Assembly: GCF_014873145.1 (NCBI RefSeq)
Contig: NZ_JADBEK010000001.1
Coordinates: 4,278,001-4,342,000, forward strand
Direction of reading: 5' to 3'
DNA length: 64,000 bases
Source of the DNA: Nonomuraea angiospora
GTDB lineage: Bacteria > Actinomycetota > Actinomycetes > Streptosporangiales > Streptosporangiaceae
The translations under genes were made by a program, and so were the position numbers. The notes under the pieces were generated by a model, which saw only the letters and a program-made list of their open reading frames with translations, searched no databases and had not been told where the DNA came from. Of the stretch, positions 40,894 through 49,302 are shown piece after piece (position 1 is the stretch's first letter; the number at the start of each line of letters is the position of its first letter).

Positions 40894-42024
40894 GTGGGAA
40901 CCAGGCTCAGCGATCATGTGAAGGAACGACTGGGCACGTTCAGCCTCATGGCACCCTCCATCGCGCAGTGCGCGGTGGGCGCCGCACTGGCCTGGATCAT
41001 CGCCATGGAGCTGCTCGGCCACCCCCGCCCGTTCTTCGCGCCGATCTCGGTGCTGATCTGCGTGGGCGTCGGGCTGGGGCAGCGGCTGCGCAGGGTGGCC
41101 GAGCTGGTGGTCGGCGTCAGCCTCGGGGTGGGCATCGGCGACCTGCTGGTGTCCTGGATCGGCTCGGGCGCCTGGCAGCTCGCGCTCGTGGTCGCGCTGG
41201 CGATGGCCGTCGCGGTGCTGCTGAACAGCGGGGCGCTGTTCGTCGCGCAGGCCGGGTCGTCGGCCGTGCTGGTGGCCACTTTGGTGCCCGGCGACGGGGC
41301 CGGCGGGCTGGACCGGATGGCCGACGCGCTCACCGGGGGCATCGTCGGGATCATGGCGGTCGCGCTGCTGCCCGCCAGCCCGTTCACGATCGCGGCCAAG
41401 CACCTGTCGGGGGTGCTCGACGCGCTGTCCACGGTGCTGGAGCGAGCGGCGGAGGCGATCGAGAAGCGGGACGTGGAGCTGGCGGCGGAGGCGCTGGAGG
41501 AGGCGCGGAACACGCAGGAGGCGGTCGAGGAGTTCGAGCACGCGCTGGAGACCGCCAAGGAGATCACGATGATCTCGCCGCTGCACTGGCACCGCAAGGC
41601 CAGGCTGGCGCGCTACGAGACCGCCGCCGTGCCGGTGGATCTGGCGATGCGGAACGCGCGGGTGCTGAGCAGGCGTACCCTCGCCTCGCTCGGGGAGGCC
41701 AGCCCGCCGCCCGCCGCCCTGGCCGAGGCCCTGCGCGAGGTCTCGGAGGCGGCGCTGCTGCTGCAACTGGAGCTCGGCGCCGGCCGGGAGCCGACGCTGG
41801 CGCGCCAGGCGCTGCTGGCGGTGGCGGCCCGCGAACGGCCCGACGGGCTCGGCTTCTCGGCGCACGTGATCATCGCGCAGCTGCGTTCGGTGGTCGTCGA
41901 CCTGCTGCAGGCGACCGGGATGGAGCACGAGGCGGCCACGGACACGCTCACCCCCTTGGACGAGCCCGCCGCCGGCCCGCTCGCCACGCTGGACGAGCCA
42001 CGCGACGAGGCCGGCCGCCGCTGA
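40894..42024 (+). CDS. FUSC/aromatic acid exporter-like membrane protein, copy 2
   Basis: A 376-residue tandem paralogue of the previous gene: the same membrane core (GQCAVGAALAWIIAMELLGHPRPFFAPI, GQRLRRVAELVVGV, WIGSGAWQLALVVALAMAVAVLLNSG) and the same C-terminal helical domain (FSAHVIIAQLRSVVVDLLQATG). GTG 40894, with AAGG 7 nt upstream and a likely -10 TATAGA at about 40870-40875. As the short upstream sequences of both copies are also alike, the duplication included the promoter. They may form homo- or hetero-oligomers with divergent substrates. Confidence 0.85.
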   Translation: MGTRLSDHVKERLGTFSLMAPSIAQCAVGAALAWIIAMELLGHPRPFFAPISVLICVGVGLGQRLRRVAELVVGVSLGVGIGDLLVSWIGSGAWQLALVVALAMAVAVLLNSGALFVAQAGSSAVLVATLVPGDGAGGLDRMADALTGGIVGIMAVALLPASPFTIAAKHLSGVLDALSTVLERAAEAIEKRDVELAAEALEEARNTQEAVEEFEHALETAKEITMISPLHWHRKARLARYETAAVPVDLAMRNARVLSRRTLASLGEASPPPAALAEALREVSEAALLLQLELGAGREPTLARQALLAVAARERPDGLGFSAHVIIAQLRSVVVDLLQATGMEHEAATDTLTPLDEPAAGPLATLDEPRDEAGRR

Positions 42025-42032
42025 CCCGCGGG

Positions 42033-43049
42033 TCAGCGGGGGGTCAGGTGGAAGAACGAGCCGTCCATGGGGCCGAGGTCGCTATGGGAGATCTCGTCCA
42101 GCCTGGCCACCGCCTCCTGCGGGAGGTCGAGGTCGAACGCCGCCAGGTTCTCCCGCAGCTGCTCCACCGATCGCGGGCCGATCAGCACCGAGGTCACCCC
42201 GGGACGCCGCGCCACCCAGGCCAGGGCCACCGCCGCCGGTGCGGCGCCGAGTTCGGCCGCGACCCTGACCAGTTCGTGGGCGATGTCCAGATTGCGGTCG
42301 TTGAGCAGCGACCGGGCCCAGCGGTTCGCGCCGGGGAGGGAGTGGCCGAGCAGCCTGCCCATGCGGCTGTCGGGGTCGGGGGCCTCGCCGTGCCTGTAGC
42401 GGCCGGTCAGCACGCCGCCGCCGAGCGTCCCGTACACGACGGTGCCGATCCCGTGCCGCTCGCACGCCGGCAGGATCTCCGCCTCGATCACCCGCTGGAT
42501 GAGCGAGTACTGCGGCTGCAGGCTCACGAACGGGGTGCCGCCCACGCGGGCGGCGGCCCACTGGGACTCGACGAGCTGGGCCGCGGTGAAGTTGGAGCAG
42601 CCGAGGTAGCGGACCTTGCCCGCCTTGACGAACCCGTCCAGCGTGGCCATCGTCTCCTCGATCGGCGTCGCCGGGTCCCACTGGTGGCACTGGTAGAGGT
42701 CCACGTAGTCGGTGCCGAGCCGGCGCAGGCTGGCGTCGAGGGCTCTGGTGAGGTGGCGCCGCGACAGGCCGCGCCCCTCCGTGCCCACCGGCATGGCGCC
42801 CTTGGTGGCCAGCACGACCCACTCGCGCCTGCCCTTCAGCGCACGGCCGACGATCTCCTCGGTCTCGCCCCGGTGGTACAGGTCCGCGGTGTCGATGAAG
42901 GTGCCGCCCGCGTCGAGGAACGCGCCGATGATCCGGCCCGCCTCGGCCTCGTCGCTGGCGGCCAGGCCGTGCCCGGTGCCGAAGTTCATGGTGCCCAGGC
43001 AGGCCCTGGAGACGCGCAGGCCGGAACGGCCGAGATTCAGGTGGTCCAA
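42033..43049 (-). CDS. Aldo/keto reductase
   Basis: A 338-residue NADPH-dependent (alpha/beta)8 reductase. Catalytic tetrad: Asp and Tyr in DTADLYHRGE near residue 50, Lys in VVLATKGAM near 80 and His in YQCHQWD near 120; cofactor segment VLIGPRSVEQLRENLAAF near the end. TTG 43049 has AGGGGG 6 nt upstream and starts at the family's usual DHLNLGRSGLRVS; an ATG at 43094 would read through the operators. Divergent TetR regulator and twin operators suggest substrate-induced expression. Probably reduces aldehydes or ketones of a foreign compound. Confidence 0.93.
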   Translation of the reverse strand: MDHLNLGRSGLRVSRACLGTMNFGTGHGLAASDEAEAGRIIGAFLDAGGTFIDTADLYHRGETEEIVGRALKGRREWVVLATKGAMPVGTEGRGLSRRHLTRALDASLRRLGTDYVDLYQCHQWDPATPIEETMATLDGFVKAGKVRYLGCSNFTAAQLVESQWAAARVGGTPFVSLQPQYSLIQRVIEAEILPACERHGIGTVVYGTLGGGVLTGRYRHGEAPDPDSRMGRLLGHSLPGANRWARSLLNDRNLDIAHELVRVAAELGAAPAAVALAWVARRPGVTSVLIGPRSVEQLRENLAAFDLDLPQEAVARLDEISHSDLGPMDGSFFHLTPR

Positions 43050-43066
43050 GGGATTCCCCCTAGAAT

Positions 43067-43111
43067 CGGAATGATTGTTCCGGAAGCTGACCATACGGAA
43101 CGATTGTTCCG
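43067..43111. promoter_or_regulatory. Twin TetR operators, reductase/regulator gap
   Basis: CGGAACGATTGTTCCG (43096-43111) is a perfect CGGAAC-N4-GTTCCG inverted repeat; CGGAATGATTGTTCCG (43067-43082) differs by one base. Centres are 29 bp apart. They occupy the gap between the divergent aldo/keto reductase and TetR genes. Confidence 0.8.
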
Positions 43112-43147
43112 GATGTCAATGAGGAAACGAGGAAGGGGCTCCCTGTG

Positions 43148-43696
43148 ATGCGTGCGGACGCGCGACGCAACCGCGCCCGGGTGCTGGAGGCCGCCGAAGT
43201 GGTGCTGGCCAGGGACGGGCTGTCCGCGTCGATGCGCGAGATCGCCTCGCTGGCCGGGGTGGGGGTCGGGACGATCTACCGCCAGTTCCCCGCCAAGGAG
43301 GACCTCTACCAGGCGATCGTGGTCGACCGGATGGCGCGGCTGGCCGCGCTGGCCGACGAGCTGGCCACGGCCGAGGACGCCGGGGAGGCGTTCTTCCGGT
43401 ACTTCACGATGATCGTGGAGGATTCGACCGTCAAGAAGGTGCTCGTGGACGCCCTGGCGGCGGCCGGGATCGACGCCAAGGCCGGGACGCCGGACATCCG
43501 GGGGGCCATCGAGACGCTGCTGGTGCGGGCGCAGGACGCCGGGGCGGTCCGGGGGGATGTGGGGATGGCGGAGTTGCTGGCGCTGCTGAGCGCCACGTGC
43601 CTGGCGGCGCAGCACAACGGGTGGGACGAGGGCCTGCGGACGAGGACCCTGGCCATCGTCTTCGACGGCCTGCGCCCCTCGCCACCGACCCGATGA
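43148..43696 (+). CDS. TetR/AcrR-family regulator
   Basis: A 182-residue regulator with HTH ARVLEAAEVVLARDGLSASMREIASLAGVGVGTIYRQFPAKEDLYQAI at residues 9-57 and a ligand-binding domain resembling the SbtR-like C-terminal family (FTMIVEDS, ADVR-type helices). GGAAGGGG stands upstream; ATG 43148 or the adjacent GTG 43145 may be used. It faces an aldo/keto reductase over two operator copies and probably represses both genes until an inducer binds. Ends 6 nt before the convergent aminotransferase. Confidence 0.92.
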   Translation: MRADARRNRARVLEAAEVVLARDGLSASMREIASLAGVGVGTIYRQFPAKEDLYQAIVVDRMARLAALADELATAEDAGEAFFRYFTMIVEDSTVKKVLVDALAAAGIDAKAGTPDIRGAIETLLVRAQDAGAVRGDVGMAELLALLSATCLAAQHNGWDEGLRTRTLAIVFDGLRPSPPTR

Positions 43697-43702
43697 CTCC
43701 CT

Positions 43703-44869
43703 TTAGGTGGACAGGCGTTTGAGGCGGGTCACGGCCTCGTCGATGACCTCGTCCTTCTTGCAGAACGCGAACCGGACGAAGTGCCGCCCCCGGTCGGCGT
43801 GGTCGTAGAAGACCTGGGTCGGGATGGCCACCACGCCGGCGAGCTCCGGCAGGCGGCGGGTGAGCTCGAGGCCGTCGGTGAAGCCCAGGGGGCGGATGTC
43901 CGTCTGGACGAAGTACGTGCCGGAGGGCCGCAGGACGGAGAACCCGGCGGCCGCCAGGCCCTCCATGAGGCGGTCGCGCTTGTCCTGGAGGCCGGCGCGC
44001 AGCGCGGAGACCCACTCGAGCTCGTGCCGCAGCCCGTACGCCACCGCGAGCTGCCACGGCGCGCTCGACGTGAACGTGAGGAACTGCTTGACCGTCTGCA
44101 CCGCCGTGACCAGGGCGGGAGGGGCACAGATCCAGCCGGTCTTCCAGCCGGTGACCGAGAACGTCTTGCCCGCGGACGAGATCATCACCGTGCGCTCGCG
44201 CATGCCGGGCAGCGTGGCCAGCGGAATGTGCTCGACCCCGTCGAACGTCAGGTGCTCGTACACCTCGTCGGTCACCGCGATCAGCCCGCGCTCCTGGCAG
44301 AGCTCGGCGATGACCTCGAGCTCGGCGCGGGTGAAGACGGTGCCGGTGGGGTTGTGCGGCGAGTTGACGAGGATGGCGCGGGTGCGCGGGGTGACGGCGG
44401 CGCGCAGCTCGTCGGGGTCGAACGTGAAGCGCCCGTCCACCGGGCGCATCGTGACGGCGACCAGGCGGGCCTGGGCGAGCGCGATCGAGGCCGCGTACGA
44501 GTCGTAGTACGGCTCGAAGGCGATCACCTCGTCCCCCGGCTCGCAGAGGGCGAGCACGGCCGACGCGATGGCCTCGGTCGCCCCCACCGTGACCAGGATC
44601 TCGCCCGACGGGTCGTAGGAGAGGTCGTAGTGCGCGGAGCGGTGTTCCGAGATCGCCCGGCGCAGCTCCAGGATCCCCGGACCCGGCGGATACTGGTTGG
44701 CGCCCGAGGAGATCGCCTGGACCGCGCGGTCGAGCATGGCCGCCGGCCCGTCGGTGTCGGGGAAGCCCTGGCCGAGGTTGATGGATCCGGTCTCGGCGGC
44801 GAGCGCGCTCATCTCCGCGAAAATGGTCGTGCCGAAGGCGCGCATCCTGGCAACAAGTGGTTCGGTCAC
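43703..44869 (-). CDS. Class I/II pyridoxal-phosphate aminotransferase
   Basis: A 388-residue fold-type I aminotransferase. Motifs: SINLGQGFPDTDGP near residue 30, ANQYPPGPGILELRRAI near 58, EPYYDSY, NSPHNPTG near 165 (cofactor Asn), DEVYEHL near 200, and SSAGKTFSVTGWKTGW near 232 with the PLP Lys. The sequence resembles the methionine/kynurenine aminotransferase (YbdL, DapC-like) branch. GTG 44869 is used because TAGCCT lies 7 nt before it; a GTG 39 nt earlier overlaps that box. Substrate probably an aromatic, sulfur or succinyl-diamino acid. Confidence 0.92.
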   Translation of the reverse strand: MTEPLVARMRAFGTTIFAEMSALAAETGSINLGQGFPDTDGPAAMLDRAVQAISSGANQYPPGPGILELRRAISEHRSAHYDLSYDPSGEILVTVGATEAIASAVLALCEPGDEVIAFEPYYDSYAASIALAQARLVAVTMRPVDGRFTFDPDELRAAVTPRTRAILVNSPHNPTGTVFTRAELEVIAELCQERGLIAVTDEVYEHLTFDGVEHIPLATLPGMRERTVMISSAGKTFSVTGWKTGWICAPPALVTAVQTVKQFLTFTSSAPWQLAVAYGLRHELEWVSALRAGLQDKRDRLMEGLAAAGFSVLRPSGTYFVQTDIRPLGFTDGLELTRRLPELAGVVAIPTQVFYDHADRGRHFVRFAFCKKDEVIDEAVTRLKRLST

Positions 44870-44876
44870 GGCACTT

Positions 44877-44882
44877 AGGCTA
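44877..44882 (-). promoter_or_regulatory. -10 box TAGCCT of the aminotransferase gene (leaderless)
   Basis: On the minus strand TAGCCT precedes GTG 44869 by 7 nt. Confidence 0.5.
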
Positions 44883-44961
44883 TGCCCGGCGGGAAAGCCG
44901 CTCACCATTCCGCCCCCTGATGTCGATGATGTCGCGCGGAGCGGCCGGCGCGCCTTGTCGG

Positions 44962-44967
44962 TAGTCT
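44962..44967 (+). promoter_or_regulatory. -10 box TAGTCT of the secreted hydrolase gene (leaderless)
   Basis: TAGTCT precedes GTG 44974 by 6 nt; the same hexamer as before the SseB gene. Confidence 0.5.
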
Positions 44968-44973
44968 CGTCAC

Positions 44974-46680
44974 GTGATCATTCGGGTCGTGCTCGCCCTC
45001 GCCTTGACGACACCCCCTGTCATGACCCCGCCGGACGCCGGCCCGAGCGCCTGCCCGGTCGCCATGCCGCCCCGTACGACGTGCGGTTTCCTCGAGGTCC
45101 CCGAGCGCAGGGACGCGCCGGAGCGGAAGATCAAGGTGGGGTACGCGGTCCACGCCTCCACCGCCAAGGACCGCAGACCCGATCCCGTGGTCTACATGAG
45201 CGGCGGCCCCGGGTCGGCGTCCATGCAGCTGACGGGGTTCCTGAGCCAGATGTTCCCCGATCGCGACGTGGTGACGGTCGAGCAGCGCGGCAGCAAGTAC
45301 TCCGAGCCGGTCCTGGGGTGCCCCGAGACGGCCGAAGCGCTGCTCGGGCAGCTCAGGCGGCCGCCCGCCGACGTCGGCGCGGCGGCCGTCCGCTGCCGCG
45401 AGAGGCTCCGGGAGCAGGGCGTCGACCTGCGGGGATACAACACGAAAGAGATCGCGGCCGACGTCGTCGCGTTACGCGAGAAGCTGGGCTACGACTCCTG
45501 GAACCTGTTCGGCGTCAGCTACTCCACCAGGGTCATGATGGACGTGGCCGCCGCGGACCCCAAGGGCGTGCGGTCGGTGGTGCTGGACTCGTACCTGCCG
45601 GAGAGCGTCAACTGGTACGACGACGCCGACCGCAACCTGGCGGGCACGGCGGCGCTGCTGGGCATGAAGGACGCGTTCGAGGCCATGACGGCCCGGCTGA
45701 ACGCCACGCCCGCGCGGGTGACGACGACCGACCCGCTGCTCGGCAAGGCGTTCGAGGCGCGGATCAGCGGTGACGACGTGGCCACGATCATGGCGGAGGC
45801 GCTGCACGAGGCGGACTTCGCGGCGGTCGCGCCGGCCATGGTCGGCGCGCTCGCGACGGGCCACGACGAGCTGCTGGGGGCGATGGCCGACGCGGTGGGC
45901 CAGGGGCTGGTGTCGCACGAGTTCGGGCTGTATCACGCGGTGCAGTGCCAGGACGAGGTCCCGTTCAACACATACAGCACTAAATCCCGACTTTTCACCG
46001 TAAACGGGGATAAAGCGGTTTGTGATGCTTGGCAGCTCCCCAAGGCCAAGCCCGTCAACGCCACCACCAAGGCCCCCGTGTACGTGGTGGGCGGCCAGTA
46101 CGACCCCACCACCCCCACCAGGACCACCGAACCCGCCGCCGAGGCCCTCCCCAGCGCCCGGTTCGAGGAGTTCCCCCGCGCCTCCCACGCCGTCTTCCTG
46201 ACCAGCCCCTGCGCCCGCCGCAAGATCGTCGGGTTCCTCGACGATCCGAAGGCCGCCCCGAAGGACGACGCGTGCGTCGACGACGACGCCGCGCAGCCGG
46301 GCGACCTGCACGTGACCGGCGCCCCGTACCAGATCTCGAAGTCGCCCTGGCTGGCCGCGCCCTTCGCGCTGTTCGCCCTCGTCTGTCTGATCCAGCTGGT
46401 CGCGGGCGCGCTGAAGGGCCGGGCGCTGGCGGCGTTCGGCGGGCTGGCCGGCGTGGCCTTCGCCGGGCTGGTCGGGCAGTCCGTGTACGCCCTGGCCACC
46501 CGGAACGAGACCGCGCTCGCCGTCGGAGTGCCCGGCACGGCCGTCGTCTACACCTGGATCGCCGCCGCCTCGGCCGCGCTGACCGCCGCCGCGCTCCTGC
46601 GCGAGCGGCGCTGGCCGCAGATCGCGGCGGCCGCCGTCGGCGCCGGATTCCTCGTATGGTGGTTGGCCTGGTTCCTGTGA
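44974..46680 (+). CDS. Secreted S33-type alpha/beta hydrolase with C-terminal membrane helices
   Basis: A 568-residue protein. A short hydrophobic N-terminus suggests export. Hydrolase part, residues ~30-420: YMSGGPGSAS (oxyanion GGPG of tripeptidyl/prolyl aminopeptidases) near 75, QRGSKYSEP, nucleophile GVSYS near 183, Asp in GGQYDPTTP near 375 and His in ASHAVF near 403. Four hydrophobic segments follow (about 450-565). An extracellular peptidase tethered by its own C-terminal membrane domain is unusual for this family. Its stop overlaps the next start (GTGA), so the DUF418 protein is co-made. Confidence 0.88.
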   Translation: MIIRVVLALALTTPPVMTPPDAGPSACPVAMPPRTTCGFLEVPERRDAPERKIKVGYAVHASTAKDRRPDPVVYMSGGPGSASMQLTGFLSQMFPDRDVVTVEQRGSKYSEPVLGCPETAEALLGQLRRPPADVGAAAVRCRERLREQGVDLRGYNTKEIAADVVALREKLGYDSWNLFGVSYSTRVMMDVAAADPKGVRSVVLDSYLPESVNWYDDADRNLAGTAALLGMKDAFEAMTARLNATPARVTTTDPLLGKAFEARISGDDVATIMAEALHEADFAAVAPAMVGALATGHDELLGAMADAVGQGLVSHEFGLYHAVQCQDEVPFNTYSTKSRLFTVNGDKAVCDAWQLPKAKPVNATTKAPVYVVGGQYDPTTPTRTTEPAAEALPSARFEEFPRASHAVFLTSPCARRKIVGFLDDPKAAPKDDACVDDDAAQPGDLHVTGAPYQISKSPWLAAPFALFALVCLIQLVAGALKGRALAAFGGLAGVAFAGLVGQSVYALATRNETALAVGVPGTAVVYTWIAAASAALTAAALLRERRWPQIAAAAVGAGFLVWWLAWFL

Positions 46681-47597
46681 CGCGCATCCGTGAGCTCGAC
46701 GCCCTCCGCGGCTTCGCGGTGGGCGGCATCATGCTGGTCAACACCTGGCAGCACACCGCCAAGGACCCGCGCAACGGCGTCGACTGGGTCGTCGAGGCGC
46801 TGTTCCAGAGCCGGTTCTACCCGATCTTCTCGTTGCTGTTCGGCATCAGCTTCATGCTGTTCCTGCGCGGCAACAGCCGCTGGGCGCTGCTGAGCAGGCT
46901 GTTCTGGCTGTTCTGCATCGGGCTGGTCCAGCACACCTTCTACGAGGGCGAGGTGCTGACCGACTACGCCGTCTACGGCGCGGCGGTGCTGCTGCCGGCC
47001 TCGTTCCTGACCGGCGTCCTGCCGGTGCTGCTGCTCGGGGTGGCGGTGCTGGCGTGGGGGCTCCAGATGGGCGCCGGGGCGCTGCTGATCCCCGGCCTGT
47101 TCCTGATCGGCATGGGGCTGTGGCGGCTGAGCCCGTCCAGGTCGCTGCTGCTGCCCTCGTTCGCGGTCACCGCGCTGGCCTGCGCGCTGCTGACGGCCGC
47201 CTGGGCGAGCCAGGGCGGGTGGACGCTCTACAGCACGGCGGCGCTGGCGGGCGCGGCGGCGTACTCGCTGGGGGTGCTGCTGGCGCTGCGGCCATGGTTG
47301 TCGGCGGTGCTGGAGCCGCTGGGCAGGACGGCGCTGACCAACTACGTCACGGGCACGGTCGTGATCGTCCTGGCCACCCCGCTGCTGAACACCGACCCGA
47401 CGCGCTGGTCGGTGGTGGCGCTGGCGGCTGTGACCGTGGCGGCGCAGGTGCTGTTCAGCAGGTGGTGGCTGGGCAGGTTCAGGTATGGGCCACTCGAGTG
47501 GATCTGGCGGTGCCTGACCTGGTTTCGAGTGGTGCCCAACCGGTTAGAGTCGGGCCGTGACCGCAATCGCCCTCTGCCAGATCCCGGTGTCTCCTGA
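46677..47597 (+). CDS. DUF418-like membrane protein
   Basis: A 306-residue polytopic membrane protein with about eight helices. N-terminus RIRELDALRGFAVGGIMLVN is the typical opening of DUF418/acyltransferase-3-like proteins; C-terminal LGRTALTNYVTGTVVIVL and WWLGRFRYGPLEWIWRCLTW match DUF418. It is shorter than the usual ~380-400 residues, the deficit being in the middle helices. GTG 46677 overlaps the previous stop (GTGA). The last 41 nt overlap the nitrilase gene, whose promoter lies within this coding sequence. Confidence 0.85.
   Translation: MTRIRELDALRGFAVGGIMLVNTWQHTAKDPRNGVDWVVEALFQSRFYPIFSLLFGISFMLFLRGNSRWALLSRLFWLFCIGLVQHTFYEGEVLTDYAVYGAAVLLPASFLTGVLPVLLLGVAVLAWGLQMGAGALLIPGLFLIGMGLWRLSPSRSLLLPSFAVTALACALLTAAWASQGGWTLYSTAALAGAAAYSLGVLLALRPWLSAVLEPLGRTALTNYVTGTVVIVLATPLLNTDPTRWSVVALAAVTVAAQVLFSRWWLGRFRYGPLEWIWRCLTWFRVVPNRLESGRDRNRPLPDPGVS
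47545..47550 (+). promoter_or_regulatory. -10 box TAGAGT of the nitrilase gene, inside DUF418 CDS
   Basis: TAGAGT precedes GTG 47557 by 6 nt although the DUF418 gene continues to 47597, allowing separate leaderless transcription of the nitrilase. Confidence 0.5.
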
Positions 47598-48333
47598 CCC
47601 GGCCACCAACCTCGAACGGGTCCAGGAGGCGCTCGCCCGGGCCGAAGGGGCCGACTTGGCGATCTTCCCCGAGGCGACGCTCACCCGCTACGGCCGGCGC
47701 ATCACGGACCTGGCCGAGCCGCTGGACGGGCCGTTCGTGTCGGGCCTGGCGCAGGCGGCCAGGAAGCACGGGCTGGCGGTGATCGCCGGGGTGTTCGAGC
47801 CGGGCGACGACCGCGTGCACAACACGGCCGTGGCCATCGACGCCCAGGGCGCGGTGCGGGCCGCGTACCGGAAGATCCACCTGTTCGACTCCTTCGGCGC
47901 GAAGGAGTCCGACCTGGTCGCGCCCGGCGCCGAGCCGACCGTGGTGGAGCTCGCGGGGCTCAGGGTCGGCCTCGTCACCTGCTACGACGTGCGTTTCCCC
48001 GAGCTGGCCAGGGCGCTCGTGGACCAGGGCGCCGAGCTGTTCGCGGTGATCGCCGCGTGGGGCTCCGGGCCGCTCAAGGAGGACCACTGGGTCACCCTGG
48101 TCAGGGCCCGGGCGCTGGAGAACACGATGTGGACGGCCGCCGTCGGCCAGGCGCCCAACCCGGCCGAGTCGTCCGACGGCTACGGGGTGGGCCGCAGCAT
48201 GCTGGTCGACCCCCTGGGTGTGATCCGCGCCGACCTGGGCACGGCACCCGGTGTGCAGATCGTGCGGGTGGATCACGAATGGACAACAGCGGCCAGGGCG
48301 ACCCTGCCGTGCCTCCAACACCGGGTTCTCTGA
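47557..48333 (+). CDS. Nitrilase-superfamily carbon-nitrogen hydrolase
   Basis: A 258-residue amidase-type enzyme. The Glu-Lys-Cys triad is complete: FPEATLT near residue 40, YRKIHLFD near 107 and VTCYDVRFPE near 143. The last block and the D-S-F-G after it resemble omega-amidase/deaminated-glutathione amidase (Nit1/YafV branch), which repairs deaminated glutathione or hydrolyses omega-amides of keto acids. Metabolite-repair function is likely; the aminotransferase at 43.7-44.9 kb could be a functional partner, as omega-amidases often follow glutamine transaminases. Confidence 0.9.
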   Translation: MTAIALCQIPVSPDPATNLERVQEALARAEGADLAIFPEATLTRYGRRITDLAEPLDGPFVSGLAQAARKHGLAVIAGVFEPGDDRVHNTAVAIDAQGAVRAAYRKIHLFDSFGAKESDLVAPGAEPTVVELAGLRVGLVTCYDVRFPELARALVDQGAELFAVIAAWGSGPLKEDHWVTLVRARALENTMWTAAVGQAPNPAESSDGYGVGRSMLVDPLGVIRADLGTAPGVQIVRVDHEWTTAARATLPCLQHRVL

Positions 48334-48347
48334 GGTTCAACCGATCG

Positions 48348-48353
48348 TAAAGT
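48348..48353 (+). promoter_or_regulatory. -10 box TAAAGT of the hypothetical gene at 48360 (leaderless)
   Basis: TAAAGT precedes GTG 48360 by 6 nt. Confidence 0.5.
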
Positions 48354-48359
48354 AGTACC

Positions 48360-48806
48360 GTGAGCGGAACGCAGATGCAGAAGGTTGTCCCGCCGCGTCT
48401 GCTCGTGCCATACCTGTCGGGCAAACGCACGGTGATCTCGGGTTACGTCTACCGCGTGCAGGACTGCGTCAGGCTGACCACGCCTGAGTCGCTCTACTAC
48501 GGGCTCGACCTGTCCTTCGACGGGTCGGAGCTGTTCGCCGAGGTGCCCGAGCTCTACGTGATGCGCTGGTACGCGCGCGACGTCGACACGTACGCGGTGC
48601 CGTACGGGCCCCACATGGGTGGCGACTGGAGCGACGCGCCGCCGTTCGCCGGCAACGGTTTCACGACATCGTCGGATCACGTGGTGCCGCAGTTCCACAC
48701 CGTTCCGATGCCGATCCCGGCGGGGGCGGAGATCGTCCACGTCACCGCCGACGGCGAGCGGCCCTTCGCCGAGTACGACGGCCTGACTTGGCGGCCCGCC
48801 GCATGA
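48360..48806 (+). CDS. Hypothetical protein (148 aa)
   Basis: No family recognised. The 148-residue sequence is soluble, beta-rich and aromatic (VISGYVYRVQDCVRLTTPESLYYGLDLSFDG; VMRWYARDVDTYAVPYGPHMGGDW), ending FAEYDGLTWRPAA. No signal, membrane helix or enzymatic motif. GTG 48360 has a -10 box 6 nt before it. It is coupled by ATGA to a 24-codon ORF and through that to the next unknown gene, so the three probably form one functional unit. Confidence 0.75.
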   Translation: MSGTQMQKVVPPRLLVPYLSGKRTVISGYVYRVQDCVRLTTPESLYYGLDLSFDGSELFAEVPELYVMRWYARDVDTYAVPYGPHMGGDWSDAPPFAGNGFTTSSDHVVPQFHTVPMPIPAGAEIVHVTADGERPFAEYDGLTWRPAA

Positions 48807-48877
48807 GCGAGCGTAGCGAGCGACCCATCGAACACAGCCGATTTTCGCTCATGCGACCGACGAAGGAGGGCGCATGA
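48803..48877 (+). CDS. 24-codon bridging ORF from a repeat-like element
   Basis: ATG 48803 overlaps the upstream stop (ATGA) and its TGA (48875-48877) overlaps the next ATG (ATGA), so ribosomes can pass through all three ORFs. It encodes MSERSERPIEHSRFSLMRP plus five residues. The DNA begins ATGAGCGAGCGTAGCGAGCG, a REP-like sequence, and ATGAGCGA (48803-48810) is inverted as TCGCTCAT (48847-48854). The peptide may have no function beyond coupling. Confidence 0.4.
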   Translation: MSERSERPIEHSRFSLMRPTKEGA

Positions 48878-49269
48878 GCGAGGAGATCATGCCGGTGGCG
48901 TCCGGCTTCGTGGCACGCTTCGACGGTCGCACGCTGCCCGCCGCGCTGGGCCCCGACAACGACCAGGTGGTGCTGTTCAGCGAGGTCGAGCTGGACGGGT
49001 TCGACCCCGCGTCGGGCTACTGGCGCAGGGTGGTGGCCAGGTCGCAGGTGGAGTGGCTCGTGCTGATCCGCACGGTGGGGGCGTTCGGCGGCGAGCCGTG
49101 CATCGTGATCGACGAGGACGACGACGGGCTGCACATCGCCTACACGGGCCACAGCGGGATGAAGGCGGAGGCGCTGGGCTACTGGCTGGTCGACCACGGC
49201 GCCTACGAGGTCGTGGTGCCCCGCGAGGAGGTCTTCTCGATCCGAGTCGAACGGATTCCGGTCCCCTAG
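48874..49269 (+). CDS. Hypothetical protein (131 aa)
   Basis: Unknown 131-residue soluble protein with a strong ribosome-binding site (AAGGAGG, 4 nt before ATG 48874). Beta-rich: SGFVARFDGRTLPAALGPDNDQVVLFSEVELDGFD; VIDEDDDGLHIAYTGHSGMKAEALGYWLVDHGAYEVVVPREEVF. No catalytic motif is evident. Its coupling to the upstream unknown gene suggests the two act together, perhaps as a complex or toxin-immunity-like pair, though nothing in sequence proves this. Confidence 0.75.
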   Translation: MSEEIMPVASGFVARFDGRTLPAALGPDNDQVVLFSEVELDGFDPASGYWRRVVARSQVEWLVLIRTVGAFGGEPCIVIDEDDDGLHIAYTGHSGMKAEALGYWLVDHGAYEVVVPREEVFSIRVERIPVP

Positions 49270-49302
49270 TCAACCTGGCGGCGTTCCGGGTGTCTCTATG
49301 AG

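Noticed and set aside
43050..43094. Upstream ATG start for the aldo/keto reductase
   Set aside because: Would translate both TetR operators and lacks family resemblance; TTG 43049 has AGGGGG.
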